Assembly: GCA_023015825.1 (NCBI GenBank)
Contig: JALKAW010000008.1
Coordinates: 1 to 64,000 of the forward strand
DNA from: Flavobacteriaceae bacterium S0862
GTDB lineage: Bacteria; Bacteroidota; Bacteroidia; Flavobacteriales; Flavobacteriaceae
DNA length: 64,000 bases
Reading direction: 5' to 3'
The first letter of the stretch is position 1. The number at the start of each line of letters is the position of its first letter. The position numbers and the translations under genes are program-made. The notes below the pieces were generated by a model. That model was not told the origin of the DNA. It made no database searches and was given only the letters and a program-made list of their open reading frames with translations. Shown piece after piece: positions 22,249-33,900 of this stretch.

Positions 22249-25200
22249 CTAATTATTGGATTTCGCTGGTTTTGAGAATGGTGGAGGAACTACTTTTTTG
22301 CTGCCTTGTTTGTTAAGCATGTCAAGTACCTCTTTTACGGCACGTTCTAATTGAGGATCTTCACCTTTTGATAATGCCACAGCATCTTGTCTTACAGCAA
22401 TATCAGGAGCTACACCTTCATTTTCAGCGACCCATTTGTTATTTATTGGGTCAAAAACTGCGTTGTCAGGAGCTGTTAAAGCACCTCCATCTATTAAACT
22501 ATAATGCACTGACGATTTTACCAATCCTCCCCAAGTTGTTGATCCAATTAATGGACCAGCGTTTTGTTGTCTAAACACCCAAGGGAAAAAGTCGCCACCT
22601 GAACCCGAAAGCTCATTAATAAGCAACGCTTTTGGGCCTAAAATCCCTGCTGGAAGTCTCATTGCTTTCCCATTAGGAACTTCATTAGTCAATCCAGCTC
22701 TTAGCGTTCTAGTCATTAAATCTACCATATAATCATCTAATAAACCACCACCATTAAAGCGTTCATCTATCACAGCACCTTCTTTATCTTGTTGTGCAAA
22801 GAAATAGCGATTGAAGGATACAAACCCTGCACCACTTGTATTTGGTACCCAAACATAAGCTAAGCGACCATTAGAGAGCTTATCAACTAATCGTCTATTG
22901 TCCTCAACCCAAGCGCGCTGACGTAATCCGTTTTCACTACGAATAGGTTCTACAATCTCTTTCCATGCGCCATTAAATTCTGGCTTATCATTAATATGTA
23001 GGGTAGTTTGCTTATTTAATGTTCCATCTAATAAGTGAAATGGATTATCGTTTGCTGTTAAAGGTTGTCCATTAATACCAACAATGTAATGTCCTTCTTT
23101 TATGTTTAAACCTGGTTGGTCTAACGGACTGCTTAATCCTGGATTCCAACTCTCGGTAGTATAAATGCGTGAGATTTGCCAACGGTTACTTTTTGCTTCT
23201 AAATCAGCTCCTAAAAGCCCAACCTTAGAATTGTCGACATCTGGATAATCGCCACCAAACACAAAGCTATGACCAACAGATAGTTCCCCATTCACTTGAT
23301 CTAAGATATACGTTAAATCTGCTCTATGTTTAACGTAAGGGACTAGAGGAGCATACCGTTTGTAAACGACATTCCAATCACGTCCATGCATATTTGGATC
23401 GTAAAAATAATCGCGTTCGTAACGCCACGCTTCTTCAAATATTTGTTTCCATTCAGCAGCTTTGTCAAGCTTCATTTGAAGGTCAACTTTCACGTTTTTT
23501 CCTTTACCTGCTGATGCAGATGCGTCAACAATTTGCCATCCTCCTTTCGCTTGTGCTAAAATCTTTTTTCTATCAGATGATATAGTAAATTGACCTACAC
23601 CTGACATAAATTCTTCTGCTTTATTGTCATCAAGCTTGTATTTTTGGACAGTTAATCCTCTACTATTTGCAACACGTTCCATAATAAAAACAGAGCCTTT
23701 TGGTCCGCTAATCATATAGACATAATTCCTGACTGGAATGTCCAAAGCTAAGGTGCGCCTTTCAATATTATCAAAGTCAATTTTTATTGTTGTATCTTCT
23801 TTTTTCTCATCAGATTTAGCCTTGCCATCCTCTTTCTTCTCTTCTTTCTTTTCGGCTTCTTCTTCATCACTCTTTGGTTTAAAAGGTGAAGCATCATCGC
23901 TTTGCAAATTAATTACATAAGCAGCATATTCAGGATTCGCAGTCATCGCACTTGTATTTGCCCAACCTGAACCTAGTGCAACATCAGTACTTGCTAAAAA
24001 ATAAAGATGCTCTTGGTCGGCATCCCAAGCTGGTGCAAATGCATCGGCAAAAGGATTTGTAATGGATTGTGTTTTTCCTGAATCTAAAGACCAAAGGGTC
24101 ACTTGTCTAAAATTATTTGAACCTGCTTTTGAATAAGCTAACCATTTTGAATCTGGAGACCAAGTTAAGCCTAAGCGACCACGCTCTAGATTATTACCAC
24201 CAATATCAATGGTTTTTATGGTGCCCTCTGAAACGTTAACAACTCTGATTCTAACGTCATCGTCAGTAAAAGCAATATGTACTCCATCTGGTGACCAAGT
24301 AGGTTCCCAACCTAATTTTGATTCTCCAATGGAGATACTTCTAGGTGTTGACATACCATCTTGATTAGCAATTAGTAATTCATATTCTTTACCACTTTTA
24401 TCTGAAAACCATGCTACTTCATTGCCCTTTGGAGACCAAATTGGCGTTCTGTCTGCAACGCCAGAACTCTCGGTCATATTTCTTGAATCCCCATTTTCAA
24501 TTGGGACTGTAAAAATTTCACCTCTAGATTCCATAATAGCTCGCTTTCCTGTTGGCGATAATGATACAGATCTAGCAGATCTACTAACATCTTCCCATTT
24601 GGTTGCAGCCCAAGGAAAATCACCAACAACATTAATGCTAAGTTGTTTAGTTATATTTGAGTTAATATCTAAAGTATGTAAATAACCATCGCGCTCAAAC
24701 ACAAGTGTATTATTATGACCTGATAGTGATTTAATATCTGATCCCTTAAAAGTTGTAACTTGTTTTAATTGAGAGGTTTTTGTGTTAAATGACCAAATAT
24801 TAGCCACTAAATCTCTATCTGAAAGGAAGTAGATGTTATCTCCCATCCAGATAGGTTTAATATCAGTTGTTTTGTTATTTGGTAATAGAGTTTCTTTAGA
24901 ATTACTAAGATTTAAAATAACTAATGGTGTGTTTTGACCACCTCTGTAAGCACGCCATTCTTTATCCCAGCGACTCATTCTATCGATAATCATTTGTTTT
25001 CCATCTTTGGAATAAGAACCATTTGTGCTCCATTGAGAAGTTACTAGTGTTGAAGGGCCTCCTTTTACTGGAACTGTCCATAATCTATCAAAACCACTAG
25101 GTGCAGTATCACGACTAGAACCATATAAAACATGCTTACCATCATTAGTCCAACCTCTAACTTGTGCACCACTTGGATGCCAAGTTAATCTTGTGGCATC

Positions 25201-25482
25201 TCCACCGTCTACTGAAACAACGTAAACGGCATTTGCCCCAAAACGATTTGAAGTAAACGCAATCCATTTTCCATCAGGCGAAAAATATGGATGTTGTTCT
25301 ACTGCTGAGGTACTTGTTAACCTTTTTGCGTTACTCCCATTGATATTTGCTATCCAAACATCACTTCCGTAACAGAATGTAATTTGCGAGTCGTTAATAT
25401 CTGGTTGACGTAAAAGCTTAGTGCCTTGAGCAAACGTTGAGATGCTAAATAAGAGAATAAAAATTTTCAATAAATGTTTCAT
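22249..25482 (-). CDS. Tricorn-like S41 protease, copy 1
   Basis: 1077 aa with a signal peptide (MKHLLKIFILLFSISTFAQ). Two beta-propellers of PD40/WD40 repeats (about 20-330 and 330-540) come first, then an acidic low-complexity linker (KSDEEEAEKKEEKKEDGKAK), the tricorn C1 domain, a PDZ domain (about 760-840) and the S41 catalytic domain. Likely catalytic residues are His in VGHSF, the nucleophilic Ser in the GSGGD of NELSGSGGDFFPW, and Glu in NEGVAPDI. Tricorn degrades peptides of 6-12 residues in archaea. Here the copy is exported, so it probably trims extracytoplasmic peptides. Copy 2 lies 22 bp upstream. Confidence 0.92.
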   Translation of the reverse strand: MKHLLKIFILLFSISTFAQGTKLLRQPDINDSQITFCYGSDVWIANINGSNAKRLTSTSAVEQHPYFSPDGKWIAFTSNRFGANAVYVVSVDGGDATRLTWHPSGAQVRGWTNDGKHVLYGSSRDTAPSGFDRLWTVPVKGGPSTLVTSQWSTNGSYSKDGKQMIIDRMSRWDKEWRAYRGGQNTPLVILNLSNSKETLLPNNKTTDIKPIWMGDNIYFLSDRDLVANIWSFNTKTSQLKQVTTFKGSDIKSLSGHNNTLVFERDGYLHTLDINSNITKQLSINVVGDFPWAATKWEDVSRSARSVSLSPTGKRAIMESRGEIFTVPIENGDSRNMTESSGVADRTPIWSPKGNEVAWFSDKSGKEYELLIANQDGMSTPRSISIGESKLGWEPTWSPDGVHIAFTDDDVRIRVVNVSEGTIKTIDIGGNNLERGRLGLTWSPDSKWLAYSKAGSNNFRQVTLWSLDSGKTQSITNPFADAFAPAWDADQEHLYFLASTDVALGSGWANTSAMTANPEYAAYVINLQSDDASPFKPKSDEEEAEKKEEKKEDGKAKSDEKKEDTTIKIDFDNIERRTLALDIPVRNYVYMISGPKGSVFIMERVANSRGLTVQKYKLDDNKAEEFMSGVGQFTISSDRKKILAQAKGGWQIVDASASAGKGKNVKVDLQMKLDKAAEWKQIFEEAWRYERDYFYDPNMHGRDWNVVYKRYAPLVPYVKHRADLTYILDQVNGELSVGHSFVFGGDYPDVDNSKVGLLGADLEAKSNRWQISRIYTTESWNPGLSSPLDQPGLNIKEGHYIVGINGQPLTANDNPFHLLDGTLNKQTTLHINDKPEFNGAWKEIVEPIRSENGLRQRAWVEDNRRLVDKLSNGRLAYVWVPNTSGAGFVSFNRYFFAQQDKEGAVIDERFNGGGLLDDYMVDLMTRTLRAGLTNEVPNGKAMRLPAGILGPKALLINELSGSGGDFFPWVFRQQNAGPLIGSTTWGGLVKSSVHYSLIDGGALTAPDNAVFDPINNKWVAENEGVAPDIAVRQDAVALSKGEDPQLERAVKEVLDMLNKQGSKKVVPPPFSKPAKSNN

Positions 25483-25504
25483 ATTGTTTGAATTGATGTT
25501 GATT

Positions 25505-28500
25505 TTAATTTTTTACTTTAATTGGATGAGGAGGTGTTTTCATTGATTTTGGAGGATTTGCCTTAAGTTCTTTTAGAGCTATTTCAATGGCTTTTTCCAA
25601 TTGAGGGTCATGTCCTTTAATTACTAATTCTGGCCATTGTTCCACTTCAATATCTGGAGCCACACCTTCATTTTCAACTCTAAAACCATCTTCAGTATAA
25701 AATGCTAAATTTGGTGCAGTAACAATTCCACCATCAATAAATTCAGGATAACCTAAAACACCAACTAAACCACCCCAAGTGCGTTTACCTACGATAGTTC
25801 CCATCTTAAACCTTTTAAACATCCATGGTAAATAATCTCCTCCAGAACCAGCGGTTTCATCGGTAATCATAACTTTTGGTCCCTGTATGGATGCACTTGG
25901 TGCTTTATGATCATTTCCATAGCGATAATTCCAATATGATTGCACAGGTTTTTTAAGCATATCGATGTAATAATCGGCTAATTGCCCTCCTCCATTAAAA
26001 CGTTCATCAACTATTATAGCTTTTTTATCAGCTTGGGGAAAGAAGTACCTCTTAAAATATTGATGTCCGGCACCTGCTGTATTAGGAACATAGACATAGG
26101 CAACTTGTCCATTGGTAGCCTCATGTACTTTTCTCATATTCCCTTCTACCCAATCTCTATTACGTAAAGCACTTTCATTAGAAACTGGAGTTACATTTAC
26201 CTCACGAGCATCACTTCCATCTGCTTTTTTACCAACTTTAATACTAACTATTTTATTGGCTGTATTTTCAAAATAACTATACAAGTTATCTTTTGATGTT
26301 AGATTTTTCCCATTTACTGCGATTAAATATTCACCTTCACTAATATTTACTCCTGGCTCTGTTAGGGGTGAACGTAAATTAGGATTCCAATTGAGTCCTC
26401 CATAAATCTTTTTAATTTGATAACGGTTATTTTTAGTTGCATAATCCGCACCTAATAAACCTCCTTGAATGTTATCTGCACGATTCATTCTGTCGCCTGT
26501 ACTACTAAATCTATGATGACCAACGACTAGTTCGCTGAACATCCATTGCATCACTCTATACAAATCTGATTTACTACTTACATATGGCAAAAATGAACGG
26601 TATTTTTCTTTCATTGCATTCCAATCTACACCATGCATATTCGGGTCGTAGAAATAATCTCTATTAACTCTCCAGGCTTCTTCAAAAATATTATTCCATT
26701 CATCTTTAGGATTAATTTTCACTTTGATGTTAGAGAGATTTAATGGACCATCTTTAGCTTTTACACCGGTATCTGTAAGCCCTATTGATCCTCTGTTAAA
26801 ATATAACATCTTTTTACCATTAGCCGAAATAGTAAAATCTCCAGCTGGCATGATAACATCTGCCTTTCTCTTTTTTAAATCAAATTTGCTTAAAGTTGCC
26901 GTATTATCTTTCGTAGCTACATAAAAAAGTTCACCTTCTTTAGCGATCCCTAAATTTCTATAATCGGAAGGAGGCAATGGTATATCAACAATTCTGTTTG
27001 CTAGCCCATCAAAATCGATTGTTAATACTTTTTCTTCTTCTTTTTCTTCTTCTTTTTTATTGGTGTTTTCCGATTTTTTAATTTCCTCTTCATCATTTTC
27101 TTTTGAAAATGGAGAAATAGTTTCTTTTTGCAAAGTGACCAAATAGATAGAACTAGTTGCAGTCATGTCATTATTAGATTGATCAAACCAGTTAACAACG
27201 GGACCAGCATCGGTAGAAGCAAGCATGTATAAATATTTGCCACTAGGATCGAAGACAGGTTCTGAAACATTAGCTAAACCATCTGAAATTACATAAGATT
27301 TATTTTCTTTTAAAGAGTAGGTAAATGCCTTTTCAAAATTTGTTTGTGTAATTGTTGTGTAAGAAATCCAATTAGAATCAAATGACCAACTTCCAAATAG
27401 TTCTCTAAAAATTCCAGGAAAATACAATTCATCTGAAGCAATTTTGGTTATCTTCTTACTATTCCTGTCAAAGACATATAGACTTCTTCCGTTATCAACG
27501 AAACATACTTTTTTACTATCTGGAGACCAGTGAATATTTGCATAAAACCCTGATCCTGAAAGTGAATGTTTTGATACTTTTCCTGTAATCGTACTTTGAA
27601 AGTGTAAAGCGTATTCACCCGATTCATCTGAAAAGTATGCAACTGTTTTTCCATCTGGTGACCATTCAGGGTATTTTTCATGAACACCTGTAGAAGCTGT
27701 TAGATTTTTTGGGTCTCCTTTTTTGGCTGGAACAGTTATAATATCTCCTCTAAAATCTACAACAACTCTATTGCCAGATGGAGAAATAGCAGCAGAACGC
27801 ACATAGTTTTTACCAGAAACATAACGATCTCTAAGTTCTAGGAGGTCCGTTGAAATGTTAACTTTTATTTGACTTGAATTTCCAGTTACAGAATCATATA
27901 AATGTAGATAACCTCCTTGCTCATAAACAATACGGCCATTGTTTGCAGAAAGATTTAAAACAGGAAAATCTTTATAGTGAGTTAGTTGCTTTACTTCTTT
28001 AGATTTAGTGTTATAACTATAAAGATTAAACTCACCGTTTTCATCACTTCTATAATAAATATGGTCACCCATCCATTGTGGTTTAGTTGTATTTCCAACG
28101 TTTCCAGCTCTAGGGATCTCTTCTACTTTATGATTTTTTACATTATAAATCCAAATTCTAGATTCCATACCTCCTCTATAATGTTTCCATTGTCCATAAG
28201 GTTCATATAATGGTGTATATGCTAAGTGATTACCATTATCTGAATAAGAAGACCAAAAGGCATTAGGAATTTCTAGCTGAGAAATATTCCCTCCATTAAC
28301 ACTTACGGAATATAACTGTAAATAGCGTCCAGTAAATGTGTTTCGCTGTGAAGCAAAAATCACATTTTTACCATCTGGGGTAAAATCATTTACGCGATCT
28401 CCACTTGGATGCCAAGTTAATCTTTTAGGAATACCACCACTTACTGGTATGGTGTAAGCGTCTGTGTTTCCATCATATTGAGCGCTAAAGGCAATGGTTT

Positions 28501-28738
28501 TTCCATCTGGTGAAAAAACGGGATTCCCCTCAATACCTTTGTCAATAGTTAATCGTGTAGGGTTAGTGCCATCAATATTGGCTACCCATAAATCTTCGGC
28601 ATAAATAAATGCGATATTGCTTTGACTTACAGCAGGTTGGGAAAGTAATTTAGTATTATTACTTATTTGAGCAAAAGAAATCATTGGATAGACTAAAAGA
28701 AAAACTATTAGTCCAGTTAGTTTTTGGTCGATTTTCAT
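25505..28738 (-). CDS. Tricorn-like S41 protease, copy 2
   Basis: 1077 aa from ATG 28738, chosen because it begins directly with a signal peptide (KLTGLIVFLLVYPMISFAQ). A 21-residue in-frame extension to 28801 would bury it. Domain order matches copy 1: two propellers, acidic linker (NDEEEIKKSENTNKKEEEKE), C1 helix DYFYDPNMHGVDWN, PDZ and catalytic S41 with VVGHHRF, TAGSGGDYLPW and ENEGVAPDI. Copies 1 and 2 share the order and most motifs (WPHG-type PDPNMHG, SPLTEPGVNI) but are clearly divergent, so the duplication is old. Promoter-proximal gene of the three-protease set. Confidence 0.92.
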   Translation of the reverse strand: MKIDQKLTGLIVFLLVYPMISFAQISNNTKLLSQPAVSQSNIAFIYAEDLWVANIDGTNPTRLTIDKGIEGNPVFSPDGKTIAFSAQYDGNTDAYTIPVSGGIPKRLTWHPSGDRVNDFTPDGKNVIFASQRNTFTGRYLQLYSVSVNGGNISQLEIPNAFWSSYSDNGNHLAYTPLYEPYGQWKHYRGGMESRIWIYNVKNHKVEEIPRAGNVGNTTKPQWMGDHIYYRSDENGEFNLYSYNTKSKEVKQLTHYKDFPVLNLSANNGRIVYEQGGYLHLYDSVTGNSSQIKVNISTDLLELRDRYVSGKNYVRSAAISPSGNRVVVDFRGDIITVPAKKGDPKNLTASTGVHEKYPEWSPDGKTVAYFSDESGEYALHFQSTITGKVSKHSLSGSGFYANIHWSPDSKKVCFVDNGRSLYVFDRNSKKITKIASDELYFPGIFRELFGSWSFDSNWISYTTITQTNFEKAFTYSLKENKSYVISDGLANVSEPVFDPSGKYLYMLASTDAGPVVNWFDQSNNDMTATSSIYLVTLQKETISPFSKENDEEEIKKSENTNKKEEEKEEEKVLTIDFDGLANRIVDIPLPPSDYRNLGIAKEGELFYVATKDNTATLSKFDLKKRKADVIMPAGDFTISANGKKMLYFNRGSIGLTDTGVKAKDGPLNLSNIKVKINPKDEWNNIFEEAWRVNRDYFYDPNMHGVDWNAMKEKYRSFLPYVSSKSDLYRVMQWMFSELVVGHHRFSSTGDRMNRADNIQGGLLGADYATKNNRYQIKKIYGGLNWNPNLRSPLTEPGVNISEGEYLIAVNGKNLTSKDNLYSYFENTANKIVSIKVGKKADGSDAREVNVTPVSNESALRNRDWVEGNMRKVHEATNGQVAYVYVPNTAGAGHQYFKRYFFPQADKKAIIVDERFNGGGQLADYYIDMLKKPVQSYWNYRYGNDHKAPSASIQGPKVMITDETAGSGGDYLPWMFKRFKMGTIVGKRTWGGLVGVLGYPEFIDGGIVTAPNLAFYTEDGFRVENEGVAPDIEVEQWPELVIKGHDPQLEKAIEIALKELKANPPKSMKTPPHPIKVKN

Positions 28739-28963
28739 AGTATTATTGTTATTAATTTTTGAAATTCTTATTGAGTTAGTTACAAATAAAAACCCAAACA
28801 AGTTTTTGTATGTTAGTGCAATGCAGTATAGGGAGCAAAAATTAAATAAAAAGCACTTTTGTAAAGTGTCTTAGAGAGTTTATAAATATATAAAAATTAA
28901 TCAAGAATCTATATTAGACTTTAATATCCTAAACTATTAAAAAATTTAATGATTTTTTTAATA

Positions 28964-29521
28964 CTAAGCTGAAAGTATCGAATAACTTCCCATAATTATT
29001 ATTAATAATAAGAGGCCAATCGCCAAAAACCGTAAGGCCTTATTAACACAAGAAAATTTGTAGGACGCGATTTTTGAAATAATATAAATTTGTTGTCCTA
29101 ATTGATCAAATAGTTGATCCTCATCAGAGCTAATTTCATGAAATGTTTTTGAAAATTCTTTGACGTTACCAAACTTAGAAATAACATCTCCAAAAAAGAA
29201 AATGTTCTTATCGTATTTAGCTTCAATTTTTGGCATAAAACATCGAACACTAAAATAAATAGAAGTAGCTGTACATAAAAACCAAACAGCTAGTAATATA
29301 TATAGAAAGGGTTTGTTGGCTGCTTCTGCTAAAACTGTTTCAAGGTAGTTATATGTAAAATTCAATAAAATCCCATAAAATGATAAAATTAGACCAGCTT
29401 TTATTTCGGAAGCTTTTATGAGTCCAGATACATAATCAATACTTCCCCAATAATGATCAATTAAATCGTCTGTATGTTTGTTTTTTTTATGTCTAGATTT
29501 TGTTAATTTTTGTTCTTCCAT
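28964..29521 (-). CDS. Pycsar PycTM-like membrane effector (DUF5706)
   Basis: 185 aa. Three or four hydrophobic helices: about 39-60 (SEIKAGLILSFYGILLNFTY), 70-92 (PFLYILLAVWFLCTATSIYFSV) and 160-183 (FLAIGLLLLIIIMGSYSIL). The start DDLIDHYWGSIDYVSGLIKASEIKAG and the middle NIFFFGDVISKF are typical of DUF5706/PycTM proteins, which in Pycsar systems sense cCMP or cUMP and damage the inner membrane. It is the last gene of the signalling operon, 28 bp after a nucleotidyl cyclase, the same pairing as Pycsar. Recognition is by motif memory; a profile search would settle it. Confidence 0.7.
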   Translation of the reverse strand: MEEQKLTKSRHKKNKHTDDLIDHYWGSIDYVSGLIKASEIKAGLILSFYGILLNFTYNYLETVLAEAANKPFLYILLAVWFLCTATSIYFSVRCFMPKIEAKYDKNIFFFGDVISKFGNVKEFSKTFHEISSDEDQLFDQLGQQIYIISKIASYKFSCVNKALRFLAIGLLLLIIIMGSYSILSA

Positions 29522-29548
29522 TTTGGTTGGTGTTTTGTAAAAGTGATT

Positions 29549-30589
29549 TTATTCTATAACTTCATAAACTGTAAGGGTTTCAGCTTTATTTTTTAATTCG
29601 ATGTCTCCTATTTTTACACATTTAAAAGCCTCTTTTACTTCGTTGTAACAATCTTCCGAAATGATAATCTGGTTTTCTTTTGCAGCATCTTGAAAACGAG
29701 CTGCTGTATTTACTGTATCTCCAATAACCGTGTAATCCAATCGTTTTAGACTAGCTGAACCAATATTACCAGAAATCATTTCGCCACTTTTAATACCAAT
29801 AGATACTTTTGGCATAAAGCCTTTTAAATCTTTAGATTCTGGCAGATTGTTTATTTTAGTTCTTAATGCCAAAGCTGCATCAATTGCTCGATCTAAATGG
29901 TATTCGCCTCTAAAAACAGCCATGATAGCGTCACCAATAAATTTATCAATAAACCCTTGATGTTCCATGATTTCTTTTACCATTTCATCGAAATATGTGT
30001 TAATCATTTTTACAACAGTATCTGCAGGAAATGTTTCACTTATTTTGGTAAAACCACATAAATCAATAAACATGACAGTTCCTTCAATGGTTTCATTAGC
30101 CATAATGGTCGATTCGTACTCACGACTTCCCATGAAGTTTAACACATTTTCATCCACATACATTTTTAAAATGTTGTTTTCTTTAATGGCTTGAAGGGTT
30201 TCCTTGATGTGGTTGGCATGTTTTAAGGTTTTCTCCATGGTCAAGGTCAAATCCTCAAAATTGATGGGTTTTGTAATAAAATCAAATGCACCACGATTCA
30301 TAGCAGTTCTAATGTTATCCATATCGCCATAAGCAGATACAATAACCGATTTAAGTAGGGGTTTTTGTTCGCTTAATCTACTTAACAACGTAAGACCATC
30401 CATTTCTGGCATGTTGATATCGCTTAATACAATATCTACCTCTGGGTCGTTAAGCAATTTTTCTAAGGCATCAACACCATTGATTGCAAAGAGGAATTCG
30501 TATTCCTTTTCGCGTATTTTTTTGCGAAATTTTTGCTTTATTAATACCTCTAAATCTGTTTCGTCGTCTACAACTAATATCTTTGCCAT
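29549..30589 (-). CDS. Response-regulator / class III nucleotidyl cyclase fusion
   Basis: 346 aa. A REC domain (1-120) has Asp in [12 protein letters not shown] (about 56), Lys in ITKPIN and the acidic start VVDDETD. A short linker follows, then a class III cyclase (about 165-346): metal Asp in [10 protein letters not shown] and IGDAIMAVF, substrate-recognising Lys in DKFIGD and Asp in RLDYTVIGD, and transition-state Asn/Arg in VNTAAR. The Lys-Asp pair predicts ATP as substrate, but the same residues vary in Pycsar cyclases, so cCMP or cUMP is not excluded. The ATG overlaps the stop of the response regulator gene by 1 nt (TAATG), showing tight coupling. Cytosolic. Confidence 0.9.
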   Translation of the reverse strand: MAKILVVDDETDLEVLIKQKFRKKIREKEYEFLFAINGVDALEKLLNDPEVDIVLSDINMPEMDGLTLLSRLSEQKPLLKSVIVSAYGDMDNIRTAMNRGAFDFITKPINFEDLTLTMEKTLKHANHIKETLQAIKENNILKMYVDENVLNFMGSREYESTIMANETIEGTVMFIDLCGFTKISETFPADTVVKMINTYFDEMVKEIMEHQGFIDKFIGDAIMAVFRGEYHLDRAIDAALALRTKINNLPESKDLKGFMPKVSIGIKSGEMISGNIGSASLKRLDYTVIGDTVNTAARFQDAAKENQIIISEDCYNEVKEAFKCVKIGDIELKNKAETLTVYEVIE

Positions 30590-30963
30590 TATATAATTTG
30601 TATTAATTTGTCTTTCAATAATTTAAAATCTACAGGTTTGGTTAAAAAATCATCCGCACCTAATCTTTTAGCAGTATTAAAATTCTCCTCATCACCGTAA
30701 GCTGTTACCATCATGACTACAGGAGGTGGTGCTACAAAATCTTTTTTTATAATTTCTAAGAGTTGTAAACCGCTCATTCCTGGCATATTTATATCAGATA
30801 AAATTAAGACAGCTTCTTGCTCCATGTCTTTTAATACCTCTAATGCTTCTTCACCTGAAAAAGCAAACATAAAATTAAGATCGCCTTTTCTAATTTCTTT
30901 TCTAAAACGTTGCTGAAACAATGTTTTTACATCCTGTTCGTCATCTACTACTAATATTTTCAT
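30589..30963 (-). CDS. Stand-alone response regulator receiver
   Basis: 124 aa, REC domain only, with no output domain. The acidic pocket is VVDDEQD, the phosphoacceptor Asp is in [13 protein letters not shown] (about 57), the Thr is in MVTAYGD and the Lys in FLTKPVD. Its sequence is close in style to the REC of the cyclase next to it (shared [23 protein letters not shown] and SDINMP), so one copy likely came from the other. It may act as a phosphate carrier or sink between the kinases upstream and the cyclase. Sits 5 bp after the giant kinase gene. Confidence 0.93.
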   Translation of the reverse strand: MKILVVDDEQDVKTLFQQRFRKEIRKGDLNFMFAFSGEEALEVLKDMEQEAVLILSDINMPGMSGLQLLEIIKKDFVAPPPVVMMVTAYGDEENFNTAKRLGADDFLTKPVDFKLLKDKLIQII

Positions 30964-30968
30964 GTTAT

Positions 30969-33900
30969 TTAAATTGGTAGTTTAATTATAAATTCTGTTC
31001 CCCTATTTTGTTGTGTATTAACTTTCAATTCTCCTTCATGTCCTTTTGTTATAATATCATAACTCATACTAAGCCCTAATCCTGTACCTTGACCTGTTGG
31101 TTTGGTAGTAAAAAATGGTTGGAAAATTTTATCCAATACTTTTTTGGGGATACCATTGCCATTGTCCTTTACAGAAATACTTATCCAATTACCATTCTTT
31201 TTAGTGCTAATTGAAACTGTTGGCTCATAGTCATTTTTATTACTTTGCTTTTTCTCATTTACTACATAAAATGCGTTGGTAAGTAGGTTTAATACAACGC
31301 GACCTATATCCTGAGGTAGAATATTTATATTGCCAATATTTTCATCAAAATCTGTTACTAAGGTAGCGTTAAAACTTTTGTCTTTAGCACGTAAGCCATG
31401 ATATGCTAATCTTAAATATTCATCGGCTAATGCATTAATATTTGTAGGTTCTTTTTTGTCACCAGTTGCGCGACTATGCTGTAACATTCCTTTTACAATG
31501 CTATCTGCACGTTTGCCATGATGATTAATTTTTTCAAGATTTTGAATTACATCGTCAGTAATAGCTTTTACTTCTTCCATGTCGCCATTTTCGAGTTCCT
31601 CGATCATTTCGTCTAATAATTCTTTACTCACTTCAGAGAAGTTATTAACGAAGTTTAATGGGTTTTGTATTTCATGCGCAATACCAGCCGTAAGTTCACC
31701 TAAACTCGCCATTTTTTCACTTTGTATCAGCTGCTTTTGGGTTGACTGCAATTCGGACAGTGCTTGTTCAGCTCGTTTTTTAGCTTTTTGAAGATTAATT
31801 AAATCTTCTTCAGCTTGTTTCGCCTGTTTCTCAGCAATTTTTAAATCATTAAAGCGTGTATAGGTTAAATTAAATACACTTGCAAAACGCTCTAATAAAT
31901 CTGTGGTTTCTTGTGGTTGTTCTTCTGATGCAGCCATACCTATTAAACCTCCTGAAAAATACGCCACAGTTTGTACTCGTCTTTTTTGTTTTAAGCCATC
32001 TATAAATGGCACCTTCATTTCTTCATTTAGATATCTAAAATAGTCTTGAAGTTCTTTACCCTTTAAATCGATTATGACAGATTTTTTATGCTGTTTCCAG
32101 CCAGCAACCATTTTTTTAATCGATTTGTTTTTAGATACCTGAAGTGTAAAGCGACTTTCAATTTTACTGCCATCTTCATTGGTTGCCCAAGCATCAATAA
32201 GATTGCCATTATCTTTAATAATACCAATGAATAAACGATTAGGTGCGATTCCTAAATTTAATAATTCTTTAAATACAACAACTGAAGTCTCTGCCAATTC
32301 TGAGCTGTATTCCATGGTCATAGTTCTTGACCGTACTTTTTCCAGTGCCATTTCAATTTGAGCTTCTCTGGCGCGATTTTCTGCTTTTTGTAAATCTAAA
32401 TATCGTGTGTAAGCCTGCTCAAATACTTTGGCGAAACGTGGTAAGATATCCATGTTTTCAAGTGGCTTTAAAGAAGAAGCTAAGATGTAACCATTTTTAA
32501 AGGACGCTCCATAATCTATTTCCCAAGGTGGTGTTTCTGGCATCGGTGCATTTCGTGATTCTAAATCCTTAAGTGTAATCTGAGCCGATGGCAACTTAAA
32601 GATATCTTCAAAATGCTGTTCTATAAAATCTGACGGAATTTCAATCGAAAATAATTCTGTTCCTTTTTTCCATTGATCATATCGGTATTGGTGGATATAA
32701 TCTAAATCTATAGGAACAATCATTGGACTAAGCATACCACCTCTAGGAATACTGTGCCATTGTTCTACATGACCTTTGTGTTTATCGCAAAATACAATAC
32801 CTGTTGCAAATAGATCCTCTCCAAAGTTTCGTAATTGGTTAAACATTTCTGTTGTTACTTGAGCAAAATCATTGGTACTTTGCATACCCATAGATTGGGA
32901 GCGTACGCGCTCTAGAGCCGCTTCAATTTGCGCTTCTCTTGCTTGAGCTTCGGCGCGTTTTAAATCTAAGAAGCGCGTATAGGTTTGCTCAAACACGTTT
33001 CCAAATCGCTTAAAAACGTCATGAGAATCTGGGACAGCTTCATAAGTAATAAACATTACATAGCCAAACTTAAAATATACGATATGAAAGATTTGGAAGG
33101 TTGGTAATTCAATACCTTTTTTTGCGAAATCATCAAAAATTTCACCTACAATTGGTAAAGTTCTCATAAATTCATAATGCTTCACAAGAGCTTCTCCTCC
33201 CAATTCTTTTACATAAAAATGTTCGCCGTCTTCTTGTGGGGTATAAAAATCATAGCCTTCACCAATACTTGGCAGAATAAAACCTTTCTGAACTTGACCT
33301 TCTGAGCTCATATTGCAACTTGCATTGTGTTTGTCATCTTGCCAAATGCAATAGCCAGCGCTCCAAGCAGGTATGCCCAATTCTTGTACTTGTAAGAAGA
33401 GGTTATTAGCCGCTTCTGGTAATTCGGTACTTTTTTGCATAGCCATAGTACGGGAACGTACTTTTTCTAAAGCTGCTTCTATTTGGGCTTCTATTACTTG
33501 AGCTTCGGCTTTTTGTAAATCGAGAAAGCGTTGGTATAGTCTCCCAAATTCTTTAGCGAATTTCACTACAATTTCCTTTTCTTCTTCTGTGGCTTTTCTC
33601 TCAGAATTAAGCCCTAAATAACCAAATTTACAATGGCCTTGAGTTGTATATAATCCATTAGGGAAATCTTCCGGATAAATTTTATTCTCATTAGGCAAAG
33701 CTGACATTACTTCGTCTAAAACTTCCCATAAAAGTGGTAAATCTTCTGCCTTATAATCAATTAAATCTAAAGCATGTAATTCACTTTTCTGCCAATTTTT
33801 ATAGGAACTTCGCCAGGCTTCAATAGTGTCTACATCAATAATTTGTTCGGCAATAATACGCTTTTTTCCTGAAGTTGTAATTCGTAAACTAAAGGTCTCA

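Noticed and set aside
28739-28801. Upstream start for tricorn copy 2
   Set aside because: The 21 extra residues would precede and mask a clean signal peptide starting at 28738.
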